Shown: positions 11,792 through 22,845, numbered from the stretch's first letter. The stretch: 64,000 nucleotides of DNA from Gautieria morchelliformis (GCA_015179125.1 WHVA01000103.1:1-64000), one strand, 5' to 3'. Translations and numbers: made by a program. Notes: generated by a model not told the origin, from the sequence alone.

Positions 11792-12716
11792 TAGTGTTCA
11801 GAACCCATACTAGAAGTGCGGAGCGTTGTGTTGGGTGCATTTATGCTCCTGCACCAAAATCAAGCATAATATATCCAATTTGTTGTGTGGTTTCTCAATT
11901 TCTTCTCATATTGTTCTTGTATCATGCATCCATTTCTCTGATTATTTTCGAAATTTTCCAGTCACTCCTTACCTCTCCATTTCATCTTGTTATTTCTATT
12001 TTCACAAGCGGCTGCACCCAGCGGAGTCTGAAATGACTTCGACGCGCGAGCTCTTGGGCGCTAAAGGGCCGGGTAGTAGTACATGCACAGTGAGACAGAT
12101 TTCCCCCTCTCTCAGTGACAACTAAATTCACTGAGAGAGGCAAGTAAATTAGTCTAGCATTCTTTCGATTTATTAACCTAGAAATCCTCTGTAGTGAATT
12201 GTTTTCTAGGTAGTGTATAATATATTTAAAGTGACAACTAAATTCACTGAGAGAGTGAATTGTTTTCTAGTCTATCCTTTTGAGCAAGAAGTCCATACCC
12301 ACTGCCTATAATTCCTGTCCTCTACACGTTGCCCGCAGCAACCTTGCTTGATTCAGTATGGAACCACGATCCATCATTATCAAAGCATCTGTATTAATAG
12401 ATTCCTGTCTAGGTGAAGGAACTGAACGAAAAAAAAAAAAACCAAAAGCTGGTGGGAAAAGATGAGAAGAGACAGGAGAATGGATGAAAACGAGGGACAG
12501 TGAACAAAAAAAAAAAACAGTAGAATAGAAAACATTAGAAAGCAAATACAACACAGTAAACAGGACACGCACACGTGTATATCACCATACACCAGGAGAT
12601 AAAATGGCACTCAAAGACAGAAGGCACGACACGTGTATTACCTCGTACCGCTACATAAGTCGACATGAAGGACAGATATCGTGAGGCATATGATGCCTGG
12701 TATGGAAACACGCCTC
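11792..12716. other. Non-coding 3' part of DNA transposon D
   Basis: No gene is seen. Features are a 25-bp direct repeat starting gtgacaactaaattcac (12115-12139 and 12232-12256). There is also a perfect 12-bp hairpin, CCTCTCTCAGTG / CACTGAGAGAGG (12106-12117 / 12129-12140). A second repeated word gtgaattgttttctag lies at about 12195 and 12256, and A-runs lie near 12430 and 12507. The stretch ends at the target duplication GCCTC (12712-12716) of element C. Confidence 0.6.
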
Positions 12717-13042
12717 TGTGAGGGCAACACTAATGACGAAGCCACAACCAAAGATACTCAAGGAGATAAGAGCCGATACTAGGACAATGACCAACTGTGT
12801 AGTGGGTATCCTCAGAGATCAAGCTGAGGAAATGCCACCACACGGGCTACAGTCTTATAGCACTGGCAAGGCTTACATAATAGGGGAGATGGAAACTTGT
12901 AGAAGGTTACGGAAAGTGACGGAAAGTGACGGAAAGTGACATGTGACAGAAGGTGATGGAAGGTTATGGAAACTGACGGAAGGTGACGGAAACTCATGGA
13001 AGGAAATAGAAACTTGTGGAAGGAAACGCATGAACCCTGACA
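12717..13042 (-). repeat. 3' LTR of element C
   Basis: 326 bp, TGTGAGGG...CCTGACA on the plus strand. Near-identical to 18831-19163. The main length difference lies in a block of ggaaagtgac-type tandem repeats near 12905-12955. Confidence 0.9.
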
Positions 13043-13088
13043 TCACCCCCCTCTCAATGCTTGTCGGGACGACAAGCACAGCTGCCAC

Positions 13089-13649
13089 CTAGCCCCAACA
13101 TCCACCGAGACATCGTTTCCAAGTATGCCACAGGCGGGACCACCATCTCTCCTGACCCTTCCCTTCCTGGTAACGCAGGTCAATGATGAGCTCAGGGGGA
13201 TTGGGGTCCATGGGCAAGTGCGGCCCTCGGAACCTTGCTCGACGTATTCGCTCTCCTGCCATGTTACGGAAACGTCGCCCCACCCAGCCTTCGAAAGTGT
13301 AGGGGGTTCCACACGGGGGGGTTCCATCGTTGAGGAAGACAGGGTCGCCGATGTAGTACGTGTTCTCTCGTCTGTGTCGGGGTCTGAGGAATGCGAGTGC
13401 AGGGCGAGTGGGCGCCTGACTCTTCGCTGGTGTGAGGTCCTCAGAGCTGACGGACCACTTTGAAGACCATGTGACGTCGAGATCACGGCAGTCAAGCATC
13501 CTTTGTAGCTTGGCTTCACTGGCTGCTCTGGATGACGAGAAGCCAGAGAAGTGCAGGAGGGTGGGATCGACACGTGACATGTTTGGCAGGTCGGAGAGGT
13601 TTTGGGTGAAGCTGGGGAGGGCAACAAGCTCAATGGCGGGCGAGGACAT
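13089..13649 (-). CDS. Extra open frame between pol and 3' LTR of element C, unknown
   Basis: An uninterrupted minus-strand frame of 186 codons begins MSSPAIELVALPSFTQNLSD and lies between the end of the chromodomain frame and the 3' LTR, where simple chromoviruses have only a short untranslated region. I recognise no domain. It is rich in Arg, Pro and Ser, and a second long frame overlaps it, so it could be a chance opening in GC-rich DNA. If real it would be an accessory protein of element C. It has no visible signal peptide or membrane segment. Confidence 0.3.
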   Translation of the reverse strand: MSSPAIELVALPSFTQNLSDLPNMSRVDPTLLHFSGFSSSRAASEAKLQRMLDCRDLDVTWSSKWSVSSEDLTPAKSQAPTRPALAFLRPRHRRENTYYIGDPVFLNDGTPPCGTPYTFEGWVGRRFRNMAGERIRRARFRGPHLPMDPNPPELIIDLRYQEGKGQERWWSRLWHTWKRCLGGCWG

Positions 13650-13755
13650 GGTTGATGGATGTGGTGGGGTCGATGCAGTGGAAGCGAGCGGTCACAGGTG
13701 GAGAGGGGATATATAGCTTATCGGAATGAATTGGTTAGGCGGGGGCCGATATCAC

Positions 13756-16700
13756 TTATCTTTGGGGTCCTGGACCCTTGACATTATGAGTAGAAGCCCT
13801 GCCTGCTGTCCAGTCGAAGAGAGTTTGCCTGGAAGGTTCTGTGAAGTTCTGAAATCTCTGGAAAGGGAGGGACATGTATGTGGCTGCTGAGATATGCTGA
13901 GGTGCCTCTGGGTTCTGCCGGTGAAATTCCTTAATGAGTCGCTTTGCCCCAGAGACATCTTTTGCTGGTAGCCAGAGATCGTCGGCAGCTCCATAGCCCT
14001 TCCAGCGCACGAGATACTCCAACCTTCCACGGAACATCCTGCTGTCTAGAATCCTTTCAACTTCATATTCTTCAGCTCCATCCCATATGACAGGGGGGGG
14101 TGGTGGAGGGGCATGACGTTCAAGAATTGGGTCATCTTCATATGGCCGAAGCAGGACGACAGAGAACACTGGATGTGTGCGACCAAAGGATGCAGGAAGA
14201 TTTAGACCATAGGCATTTCGTGAGACCACCCTATTAACCGTGTAGGGACCTAGCCACTTGTGGTCTAGCTTCTTCATTGGGCAAGTGGTTGTGATGTTTT
14301 GTGCATTGAGCCAGACCTTGTCACCAAGCTTATAAACTGGGGCTGCTTTATGGTGCACATCATAGAAGCGTGCCATGTCCTCTGCTGCCTTGGACAGGGC
14401 TGAACGAGCTTCCCTTTTGGCCGCTTCCATCCGCGTTGTGAACTCATCCAGGGCCTCGAGTCGAGTTTCCCGGACTGGTTCCAGTCCCAGCCTTGGATGT
14501 TGGCCACTGTCCAACATGAAGGGTGTAGTCTGGGTTGAGGCATGGATTCGGTTGTTATAGGCAAACTCGGCCAAGGATATCCATTTGAACCAATCATCCT
14601 GACACTGGTTGATGAATAGTCGAAGGTATTGCTCAATCTCCTGATTAACCCTTTCAGTCTGTCCATCAGTTTGGGGGTGATAAGCAGTAGAGGCAGCGAC
14701 TTTGACACCAAGAAGTTTGTTCAGTTCATGCATGAACTGGGAGATGAACTGTGTGCCTCGATCACTGATGATTTCATCAGGGAGCCCATGAAGTTTCCAA
14801 ACATGATCACGGAAGAGTTGGGCAACTCCCACTGAAGTTACATCTGAAGTGGTGGGAATGACATGTGCATGCTTTGAGAGGCGATCGACAACAACAAGGA
14901 GAGCATCATAGCCATGACTGGTAGGCAGTTCTACAATCAAGTCAACAGACATACCCTGCCATCTACGGTCTGGGATACGGTTTGGTAGAAGCTTGCCAAT
15001 GGGAGAAGCAGGGAAGGTTTTTGTCCGGTTGCACAGGTCACAGGCCTTCACATATTTTGCAATGTAACGTCCCATCCCAGGCCACCAGTAACTCCGAGCA
15101 ACTAGTTCAGTGGTTCTCCAACGACCAGGGTGACCGGTGAGAGGCATGTCATGGTGCGCTTTCACTATGTCATGTCGTAGTTTTGCATCAAGCGGCACGT
15201 ACACTTTGTTGTGATAGAGGACAAGCCCATCCTGTTCAGACCACTCTTCTCCTCGTAAATTGCCAGAGGAGCCCAGTTCTTTGAGAGCCTTGACAACCTT
15301 TTCATCCCGGTCTACACAGTTCCTTACTCGATTGAGGAAAGCATCACCTTCACCTGGGACTAACTGCGCACCAGCCTCTGGGGGATTCGCCTTGATGTGG
15401 AACAAGTCAGGGGTAAGTAAGACTTGATTTTGGTTGTATTCCTCCCCCCGCTTATGATCCATGCATCGTGAGAGTGCATCAGGCTTGGCTGAATGACGAC
15501 CAGGGCGATGGATCAGCTCAAAATCAAAGCGAGAGAGGTAGAGTGACCAGCGTGCTTGACGACGGTTCAGGTTTTGTGCAGTGCGGAAGTAGGTGAGATT
15601 CTGATGGTCATTGAGAATCTCAATCTTGTGCTTCGTTCCCTCTAAGATGTGGCGCCATTCCTCTAATCCCCGAATCACAGAAAGAAGCTCCTTGTCATGG
15701 ATGGCATAGTTGCGTTCAGCATCATTGAGGCTTTTGGAGACAAACCCCACAGGCCGCCATTTGCCATCATCACATAGCTGGGACAGTACTGCTCCTGTGG
15801 CATAGGCTGAGGCATCTGTTTCAAGATGGAAATGTTTGTCTTGATCAGGGAGGACAAGGATCGGTGTTGAGGTGATGAGGAGTTTGAGCTTGTCAAAGGA
15901 CGCTTGCTCTGGGCCATTTGGATCCCAAGACCATTGGGCATCCTGTTTGTCAACTGGTTGAGGGCTTTGCAATGTGTGAGAAGTCTTCCACAAATCTACG
16001 GTAGAAGTTGATGAAACCAAGGAATGATTTGACTTCAGTGACGTTACGTGGTATTGGCCAGTCCCGCACCCCTGCAACCTTGACTGGGTCCATGGCAACC
16101 TGTCCTTGAGAGAGGATGAGGCCGAGATACTCCACCTCTAGTTGCTCAAATAGGCATTTTTCAGGTTTGAGGTACAGGTTGTTGGCCCGGAGGATTTCAA
16201 GGACACGTCGTACAATCCTACGATGTTCTTCAAGCGACTCTGTGAAGATGAGAATGTCGTCCATGAACACCACCACAACCCCTTCATCGATGAGACTCTT
16301 GAAGATGTCATTCATCATCGTCTGGAAGGTTGCTGGGCTGTTTGTGAGTCCAAAGAACATGACTAGAGGTTCATACAGGCCCCTATTTGTCCGAAAGGCT
16401 GCCTTCCACTCATCTCCCTCTTTTATGTGTACATTATTATATCCCCAGTGAATGTCAAGCTTTGTGAAGTATTTAGCCCTTCCAGCAGCAATCTTATTCA
16501 TGATGTCTGGAACAAGGGGCAAAGGATAGGCATTCTTGATTGTTATATCATTGAGCTTTCGGTAGTCTTGCACAAATCTAAGACTGCCGTCCTTTTTCTT
16601 CACAAAGAAGACTGGAGATGCCATAGGTGACTTGGAGGGACGGATACGATGGCTCTTCAGGTTCTCCTCAAGGAAGTTATCCAGTTCCCTTTGCTCAACC

Positions 16701-17652
16701 GGTGACATTGGGTAAACCTTTGTGCTGAAGGGTTGTGCACCTGGAGTGAGCTCAATTGCATGGTCCCAGGGCTTTCAAGGAGGCAGTTGGTCAAATGACT
16801 CCTTAGAAAACACATCCTTGAACTCCTGGTATGGTTTAGGGACAAGGTCCTCGAAGGATCTGACTGGTGCAGACTTGCTGGCCCGTTCAGCAAGCTGTTG
16901 GGAGACAGTCTGGCCTGCGCCAATCATTTCAGGACTCTCATTCACAAAGATGACAAAGGTCCTGTCTCCTTCCTCAAGTAGGGAGCGGGTGTGCTGTATG
17001 GGAACCTCCTCTTGATTTACACTTTCTTCTGGAACAGTTTCGACTGTGGACCCTCTGACAACAGGTCTGCCCCCACATGACTTGGGACAGCGTGTCATCT
17101 TCACATCTCCTATACGCCAGTCAACTTCTGGGTTGTGTTCAACAAGCCATGTGTGACCAAGAATGATGGCAAGTCGTCCAAGGCTCGTGACAGAGAATGT
17201 GGCACATTCCGTATGATCCCCAAAGGTGCAAATGAGGTCGACTTCTTCGTTGATTGAGCCAGCCTCATTTGGGGTACCATCAATATTGTAGACGGGGATG
17301 GCACGGGGTAGGGGCGGGTCCGAAGCCTGTGTTCCCTCACAAACTCCACATCGATGAACATCCCTGTAGCACCACTGTCAAGGAGGGAGTCAATTGCAAG
17401 TGGATGCCCTGTGTCAACGGAGTGGACCTTGAGAGGTACTTTGGTGCATCGGCGGAGGTCAGCAGTACGGACATATAGAGGGACTGGAAGGTTTGCATTA
17501 GCAACTGGAGCGATGGGTTGGGTTTTCGGCATGGCTGGTTTGGTTTCAGTTCGATCAGGGATAGGAGAAGGATGCATCATATCGCCTGTGATCCCTATTG
17601 TACATGTTTCGAGAACTGAAAACCGATTCGTCGAGCGGGGCATGTCTTTCAC
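13756..17652 (-). CDS. pol: pol region of element C (protease to chromodomain)
   Basis: Reading the minus strand, the protease motif LLDSGATGMFID lies near 17370. RT follows at about 16.7-15.95 kb with KKDGSLRFVQDYRKLN, KLDIHWGYN and the catalytic VVVFMDDILIF. RNase H follows (TDASAYATGAVLSQ, HDKELLSVI). Integrase comes next, with a zinc-binding HHCC finger (about 15.2-15.0 kb), DRLSKHAHVIPT, DRGTQF and the HPQTDGQTERVNQ motif. A C-terminal chromodomain closes the region (EYEVERILDSR...YLVRWKGYG, about 14.05-13.95 kb). The chromodomain makes it a chromovirus that probably reads histone marks for targeting. A few breaks are present. Confidence 0.88.
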
Positions 17653-17663
17653 CGCTGACTGGC

Positions 17664-18770
17664 CTAAAAACCCTTTCCTTCCTCTTGGACAGGGGCTTCC
17701 ACCTTCTGTTTGCGTTCCTCTATCGCCGCTGCTACAGATTTAGAGACAATTGCTGCAATGTCTGCCTCTGTGAGGTTTGCACGGATTCGTGGCTTGCGAG
17801 GTTCAGGACAGTCTGGTGAAATGTGACCAGGTCTCTTACAGTTGTAGCAGGTTCGTGTTTCGGTGCGGCGGCGGGATGAGTCAATGTCCATAGGTGTCGC
17901 GTTACTGGGTGATGCTGTGGCAACAGGAGCCATAGCAGGAGTGTGGAGTGGTCGGGCAGGAGGAGGGCGATTAGGGACATGAGGTGTCTGTGCCTTCCTG
18001 ACCTCTAACAGACGGCGATGATTGCGGTCAATCTGACAGGCTGCTTCCTTCCAGGCTTTGAGGTTGGATGGAAGAAAGGGCTGGGCGTGGATCTTGTCAA
18101 GGATACCTGCTGGAAGGCCACGAGCATAGGCATCCTCGAGTGCCTCATCATTAAAGCCTGTCCTGCCTGCCAGGATCTCAAATTGAGCCATGTATTCATC
18201 TGCCAACATTCCTGACGCCATCCTAAGGTCATGCAGCTTAGTGCGAGCCGTTCTGGCATGATCTGGGTCACCAAAGGCCTCCTCCACACGTTTAATAAAC
18301 CCCTCCAGAGTGGATATAGAGGAGGTGCCATCAATGACAGCCTGTGTCTCGTTGTGTGCCCATATCTCCGCAGAGCCTCCCGTCATGAAGGAAAGAGCGT
18401 ATAGGATCTTTGTGCGTTCATCTGGGAAGGATGCTGGCTGGACAGCGATGGACAACTTCATAGACCTGATAAACCCTTCAGTCTCTGCACGGTCTCCATT
18501 GAACTTCTCCGGTTCTGCTGCTTTGATAGAGCGAGTAGATGGAGGGACACTGTGAGGTACTGAGGGCGCAAGGGCTTGAGCAGCAGCAACAGCAGCGTTG
18601 GTGGCAGCATTGGCTAAGTGGTCATGAACATTAGCAATCTGATTGTGCAGTTCCTGATTCTGCAATTGAAGTTGCTGCAACTGCTGTGCTTGGCTGGAAA
18701 GGAGGCCTCGAAGAAATGGCCCATGGTCACCCAGGGCGTCCCAGTATGCGTCTGGGAGTTGGTCTGCCAT
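17664..18770 (-). CDS. gag: gag region of element C
   Basis: The Gag protein starts most plausibly at MADQLPDAYWDALGDHGPFL (18770). It has a glutamine-rich coiled stretch (SSQAQQLQQLQLQNQ), a retrotrans-gag capsid-like part (KFNGDRAETEGFIRS to about 18000) and a CX2CX4HX4C zinc knuckle (CYNCKRPGHISPDC, near 17830). Length and order fit Ty3 chromoviral Gag. It looks open over this span. Confidence 0.85.
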   Translation of the reverse strand: MADQLPDAYWDALGDHGPFLRGLLSSQAQQLQQLQLQNQELHNQIANVHDHLANAATNAAVAAAQALAPSVPHSVPPSTRSIKAAEPEKFNGDRAETEGFIRSMKLSIAVQPASFPDERTKILYALSFMTGGSAEIWAHNETQAVIDGTSSISTLEGFIKRVEEAFGDPDHARTARTKLHDLRMASGMLADEYMAQFEILAGRTGFNDEALEDAYARGLPAGILDKIHAQPFLPSNLKAWKEAACQIDRNHRRLLEVRKAQTPHVPNRPPPARPLHTPAMAPVATASPSNATPMDIDSSRRRTETRTCYNCKRPGHISPDCPEPRKPRIRANLTEADIAAIVSKSVAAAIEERKQKVEAPVQEEGKGF

Positions 18771-18830
18771 AGGCTGAGATGAAGGCTGGTTAAGAAAAGT
18801 GTGTGGGGTCGTCCTATGAGCTTGATCTTC

Positions 18831-19163
18831 TGTGAGGGCAACACTAATGACGAAGCCACAACCAAAGATACTCAAGGAGATAAGAGCTGATACTAGGACA
18901 ATGACCAACTGTGTAGTGGGTATCCTCAGAGATCAAGCTGAGGAAATGCCACCACACGGGCTACAGTCTTATAGCGCTGGCAAGGCTTACATAATAGGGG
19001 AGATGGAAACTTGTAGAAGGTTACGGAAAGTGACAGAATGTGACATGTGACAGAATGTGACATGTGACAGAAGGTGACGGAAGGTTATGGAAACTGACGG
19101 AAGGTGACGGAAACTCATGGAAGGAAATAGAAACTTGTGGAAGGAAACGCGTGAACCCTGACA
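18831..19163 (-). repeat. 5' LTR of element C with promoter and self-priming candidates
   Basis: 333 bp, TGTGAGGG...CCTGACA on the plus strand. On the minus strand a TATA-like CTATAAGA lies at about 18964-18974. Some 25 bp downstream is AGCTTGATCT (18930-18939), whose exact complement AGATCAAGCT lies just inside the element next to the LTR (18819-18828). That layout is known from Tf1-type elements, whose own mRNA 5' end primes reverse transcription. Confidence 0.8.
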
Positions 19164-19594
19164 GCCTCGCATCGCACGTAATCCACAGCAGGACCCAACA
19201 GGCCACTGGTTGTCACACGACGTAGCTCAGCCCGTGTCCAGATAGCCTGCAGGGGGCCAAGGAAGTAGCGCCAAAAACGGGCAGAAGCAAAGGAGATATA
19301 GGACAGAAGCACCGAAAATGGGAAAAAGCGAGGGATACAACGTATACGACCATGAACATGAACCTGTCACGAATCCTGGCAACATTTAGGGGAGAGAAGA
19401 CCTTGTGAGCAAGGTAATAGAGTCAAAATTTTGCCCAAAAGTTTTGCCGGTACCTAAAACCCATGGGAAACTTAAGGTAAGGCTGTTTTTGGGGAAGCTT
19501 TCGAGGGTTGCGAGTCCGATTCTGAAGTCAGATTTGGCCCAAAATTATTTCTCAGCCCGCTGTGAAATAGGCGGGCTTTGAGTGTCCGTAACTG
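19164..19594. other. Right non-coding end of DNA transposon D
   Basis: This stretch continues element D beyond the insertion of element C. No gene is visible. It ends with the right terminal inverted repeat (about 19565-19594), after which the TA target and the RNase H part of element B resume. Confidence 0.7.
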
Positions 19595-19619
19595 TACTCC
19601 GACATCACCATTCCCTTAA

Positions 19620-21730
19620 CCCGACTTACCTGCAAGGGTACCCCTTGGAAATTTTCTGAGGATTGTCGACAAGCCTTCAACATGTTGAAAAAGGCATTCA
19701 CCACTGCTCCTATCCTTACCCACTGGATTCCTGCCCTCCCACTAATTGTAGAGACTGATGCTTCAGATTATGCCTTAGCGGCAATCTTATCATTGCGAAC
19801 CTCGGAAGGCAAACTTCATCCAGTCGCTTTTCACTGCCGCACATTAACCTCTACCGAGCTCAACTACAATGTTCACGACAAGGAGCTCCTGGTGATCTTT
19901 GAAGCCTTTCAACGCTGGTGACACTACCTCGAGGGTTCTGGCGACCCTGTCGACATTATAACCAATCATAAGAACCTCAAATACTTTTCAACAATGAAGC
20001 TCTTAACCTGTCGACAAGCTCGGTGGTCAGAATACCTCTCTCAGCTCAACCTCGCCATCCATTTCCGACCTGGTCGCCTCGGAACAAAGCCTGACTCTCT
20101 CACTAGACAATGGGATGTCTACCTTAAAGAGGGGAATAGCAACTATGCCACCATAAACCCACAGAACCTACGGCCAGTGTTTACTCAACACTAGTTGGCA
20201 TCGTCCCTTAGAGCTACTAACCTCGCTCCCGTCGTACTCTGAGCCGCTTCGCTGCTTGATACCGAGCAGATCCAAGCTGACATCCTAGCGAACCTTTCCT
20301 CGGACCCCATAGCCAAGTCGCACCTTGGCTTGGTTAATGACCCAAGATGGACCACAGACCCCGAGGGCTTCCTCAAGCTTGACAACCGAACCTATGTTCC
20401 AGCGGCCCAAGACCTTCAACTTCGCATCCTGCAATACAAGCACAACCACATTCTCTCGGGACACTTCAGGGTCAACAAGACCTTGGAGTTAATCCGACGA
20501 GACTATACTTGGCCAAGGATTAGATCCTTTGTCAAGGAGTATTGCAAGACTTGCACCACTTGTATGTGAAGCAAGCCGCAACGTCACAAGCCCTATGGTC
20601 TCCTCAAACAACTCCCCATTCCCGAGAAGCCTTGGAATTCCATCTCTATGGATTTCATTGAGCAGCTCCCACCTTCATCCGAGTTCACCTCCATATTAGT
20701 GATTGTTGACCGCTTCACTAAGCAGGTTATCTTCATCCCAACCACAGACAAGATAACCTCGCAAGAGCTCGCTCACCTCTTCGTCCTTCATGTCTTTTCC
20801 AAGCATGGAGTCCCCTCGCACGTCACCCCGGACAGGGGTTCCAAGTTCGTCTCTCACTTCTGGCGTTCTCTAGGGAAGGCCTTGGACATGCGGTTGCATT
20901 TCACCTTGGGATATCATCCTGAGGGTGATGGTCAAACCGAGCATGCTAACCAGACCCTGGAACAGTACCTCAGGATCTATTGCAACTATCAGCAGTCCAA
21001 TTGGGCTTCACTCCTTCCCCTCGCCGAGTTCGCTTACAACAATGCACCTAGCGCAACCACTGGTATATCCCCGTTCTTTTCTAACAAAGGTTACCACCCC
21101 AACCTCGCGGTTCACCCCAAGCATGACCTCACCTCGGCACGAGCTCGAGACTTCGTGGTTGACCTGGACAAGCTTCACCAGGAACTTCGCCGAGCTATCC
21201 TCGAGGCTCAAAAGACCTACCAAGCCTCGGCCAATGTTCGTCGCAAACCCGCCCCTGATTTCCAAGTTGGATCCCTTGCCTTTGTAAAGGCACAGTACTT
21301 CAGAACAACTCCGCCCACGAAGAAACTCGCCAAGAAGTTTTTGGGTCCTTTTGAGATCATTTCCTGAGCAGGTACTCACTCCTTCACTCTTCAACTTCCA
21401 GAACACATGCATTCAGTCCATCCAGTATTCCACGTATCCATGCTCGAACCAGCCTCACCCAACACCATTCCAAACCGAGTTCAGCCTCCTCTGCCCCCAG
21501 TCATCATCAATGGCGAGCCCAAGTTCGAAGTCTCAGAAATCCTCAACTCGAAGATTGATAATAGACGAAAGAGCTGCAAGCTGCTCTATCTTGTTAGGTG
21601 GACTGGTTACGATGGTACCGACGAAGAAACCTCGTGGATCCTCGCTTCTGAGCTTGATCATGCCTCGGAGCTGCTCACAGATTTTCACGAGTCTTATCTG
21701 GGCAAGCCGGGACCTTTGACTGCTCTATGA
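19620..21730 (+). CDS. pol: RNase H, integrase and chromodomain region of element B
   Basis: This continues pol of element B after DNA transposon D. RNase H motifs are ETDASDYALAAIL (near 19752) and NVHDKELLVI. The zinc-binding H2C2 part of integrase lies near 20440-20560, with the catalytic core from MDFIEQLPPSSEF (20648) through DRFTKQ, TPDRGSKF and GYHPEGDGQTEHANQ. A chromodomain follows (FEVSEILNSKI...LYLVRWTGYDG, about 21525-21610). It is closely of the type abundant in Agaricomycete genomes. Broken in several places. Confidence 0.82.
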
Positions 21731-22004
21731 TCATTTCCTTGTTTAACCCCCATGACCCACAGTAGTTAGATAACCAAACTCCCTCGCAATCGAAAAACGA
21801 AACAAAAAGAAAGAAAAAAAAAACCAAGAAACTTCCATTATTCCCTTAGTTAGGTTACTCCAACATCCTCATATCATCTACCTCGCTCTCCTCGCTATCC
21901 TCGCCCGTCAACTCCCCCAACAACTCGCAGACCTTTTCTCCAACCTCACCAACCTTCTCCCCCACATCCCTCACCGCCGCTATCAGTTCCCTCATCTCCA
22001 CACT

Positions 22005-22571
22005 TCACTCCGGCCTTTTCGTCCGCTTGTCCTTCTTCACCTTCTGACCTTCCTCCACCTCGGCTTCCTTCCCCTCACTCTGCCTCGCTTCCCCAATCTC
22101 TCTTCCCTTGCTCTGCCTCGCTTCCCCAGCCTCCTTTCCCTTTTCCTCGCTCAGCCTCGCTTCCATCTGCTCCACCCTCGCCTCCAAGTTCTGCTCAACC
22201 CAGTCACTTGAGTCTCCATCCTCCACCTTGTCCCGAACCTTGACCTCCTTCCTCGGCCTCGGTCCATCCTCGCTGTCCTCACTCCACGCCCGTTTCTTGC
22301 CCTCGCTCGCCTGGCCCTTCCCCTTGTTCACTTTGCTGTGGCGGCCATGGGCTATACTGCAGCCCAGCGACCGTGTCCTGCACCAAACGCAGGCCCCGAG
22401 GTCGGTGAGCCTGAAGTCGAGGCTCATGGTGCGCAAACATGTGTAATCACGCTCCTTGCAGCGCGCGCACATTGCCTCGGCCTTGGTCGCAAGTTGCCAC
22501 TCACGAGGTCCTCCGTCGGTGAGCTTGTACCCATATAGGGACAAGTCGGTGGGGTGGTACGCGAACAGCAT
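22005..22571 (-). CDS. Antisense Cys-rich and charged frame inside element B, unknown function
   Basis: This frame of about 188 codons lies on the opposite strand to element B, between its chromodomain and 3' LTR. It carries two paired-cysteine groups, CARCKERDYTC and CVWCRTRSLGC, a spacing reminiscent of small zinc-binding modules. A long Lys/Glu/Arg-rich tail follows (about 22010-22330), with heptad-like VEQMEARLSEEKG that could form a coiled coil. Its codon use shares the ctcg-rich habit of element B. It may be an accessory gene of the element or a captured host gene. I recognise no named family. Confidence 0.4.
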   Translation of the reverse strand: MLFAYHPTDLSLYGYKLTDGGPREWQLATKAEAMCARCKERDYTCLRTMSLDFRLTDLGACVWCRTRSLGCSIAHGRHSKVNKGKGQASEGKKRAWSEDSEDGPRPRKEVKVRDKVEDGDSSDWVEQNLEARVEQMEARLSEEKGKEAGEARQSKGREIGEARQSEGKEAEVEEGQKVKKDKRTKRPE

Positions 22572-22614
22572 ATGCTTGTACTAGTCAAGTCAGTGATGTT
22601 CTTACAAAGACCAC

Positions 22615-22845
22615 TCAGCACTCACCTTTTTGCCTTTCGGCCCTTCCTGCCACGGCTCCCCACATGTCTATGGCACCATCATCCTCAATGGGCCTCGGAA
22701 CCACCTTGGGTCGAACCTCGGGCCTAACCTCGCGCGGGGGACTGTCCTCCTGAGAAAGCAGGGTTTGGTCAAAAGTGTTGCTAGCGCTGTTCTCATCGAC
22801 AGCAGAGTTGAATAACGCTTGAGGGTGCACCATATTCATTGGCAC
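22615..22845 (-). CDS. Antisense upstream frame inside element B
   Basis: A frame of 76 codons starts MPMNMVHPQALFNSAVDENS and lies just upstream, on the same strand, of the Cys-rich antisense frame at 22005-22571. It has a Pro/Arg/Val repeat near 22720 (REVRPEVRPKVVPRP). The two frames could belong to one antisense transcript. No domain is recognised. Confidence 0.3.
   Translation of the reverse strand: MPMNMVHPQALFNSAVDENSASNTFDQTLLSQEDSPPREVRPEVRPKVVPRPIEDDGAIDMWGAVAGRAERQKGEC

Larger units (their letters stand above)
12717..19163 (-). mobile_element. Ty3/gypsy chromovirus element C, nearly complete and young
   Basis: This 6.45-kb minus-strand element has two LTRs (12717-13042 and 18831-19163), a 5-bp target duplication GCCTC on both sides (12712-12716, 19164-19168), a polypurine tract next to the 3' LTR (about 13043-13055) and gag, protease, RT, RNase H, integrase and chromodomain in the usual order. 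Outside a short tandem-repeat block the LTRs differ at only about four sites, so insertion was recent. The coding part looks nearly whole with about two or three breaks. It lies in the non-coding 3' part of DNA transposon D. Confidence 0.92.
8746..19594 (+). mobile_element. TA-flanked DDE DNA transposon D carrying a nested Ty3 element
   Basis: The ends are inverted: CAGTTGTGGACACTGAAAGC at 8746 and, on the other strand from 19594, CAGTTACGGACACTCAAAGC, both continuing with a CCCGC(C/T)TATTT block. TA dinucleotides flank both ends (8744-8745 and 19595-19596), the target duplication of Tc1/mariner-like elements. One ancestral transposon of about 4.4 kb is implied once the nested Ty3 element C (12717-19163) is left out. 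The transposase gene lies at 9063-11791. It sits in pol of element B, exactly where the RT connection should continue into RNase H. Confidence 0.85.

Noticed and set aside
12717-13042. CRISPR-like array in the ggaaagtgac repeats of the LTR of element C
   Set aside because: The repeats are 10-bp imperfect tandem units without spacers, inside a eukaryotic LTR.
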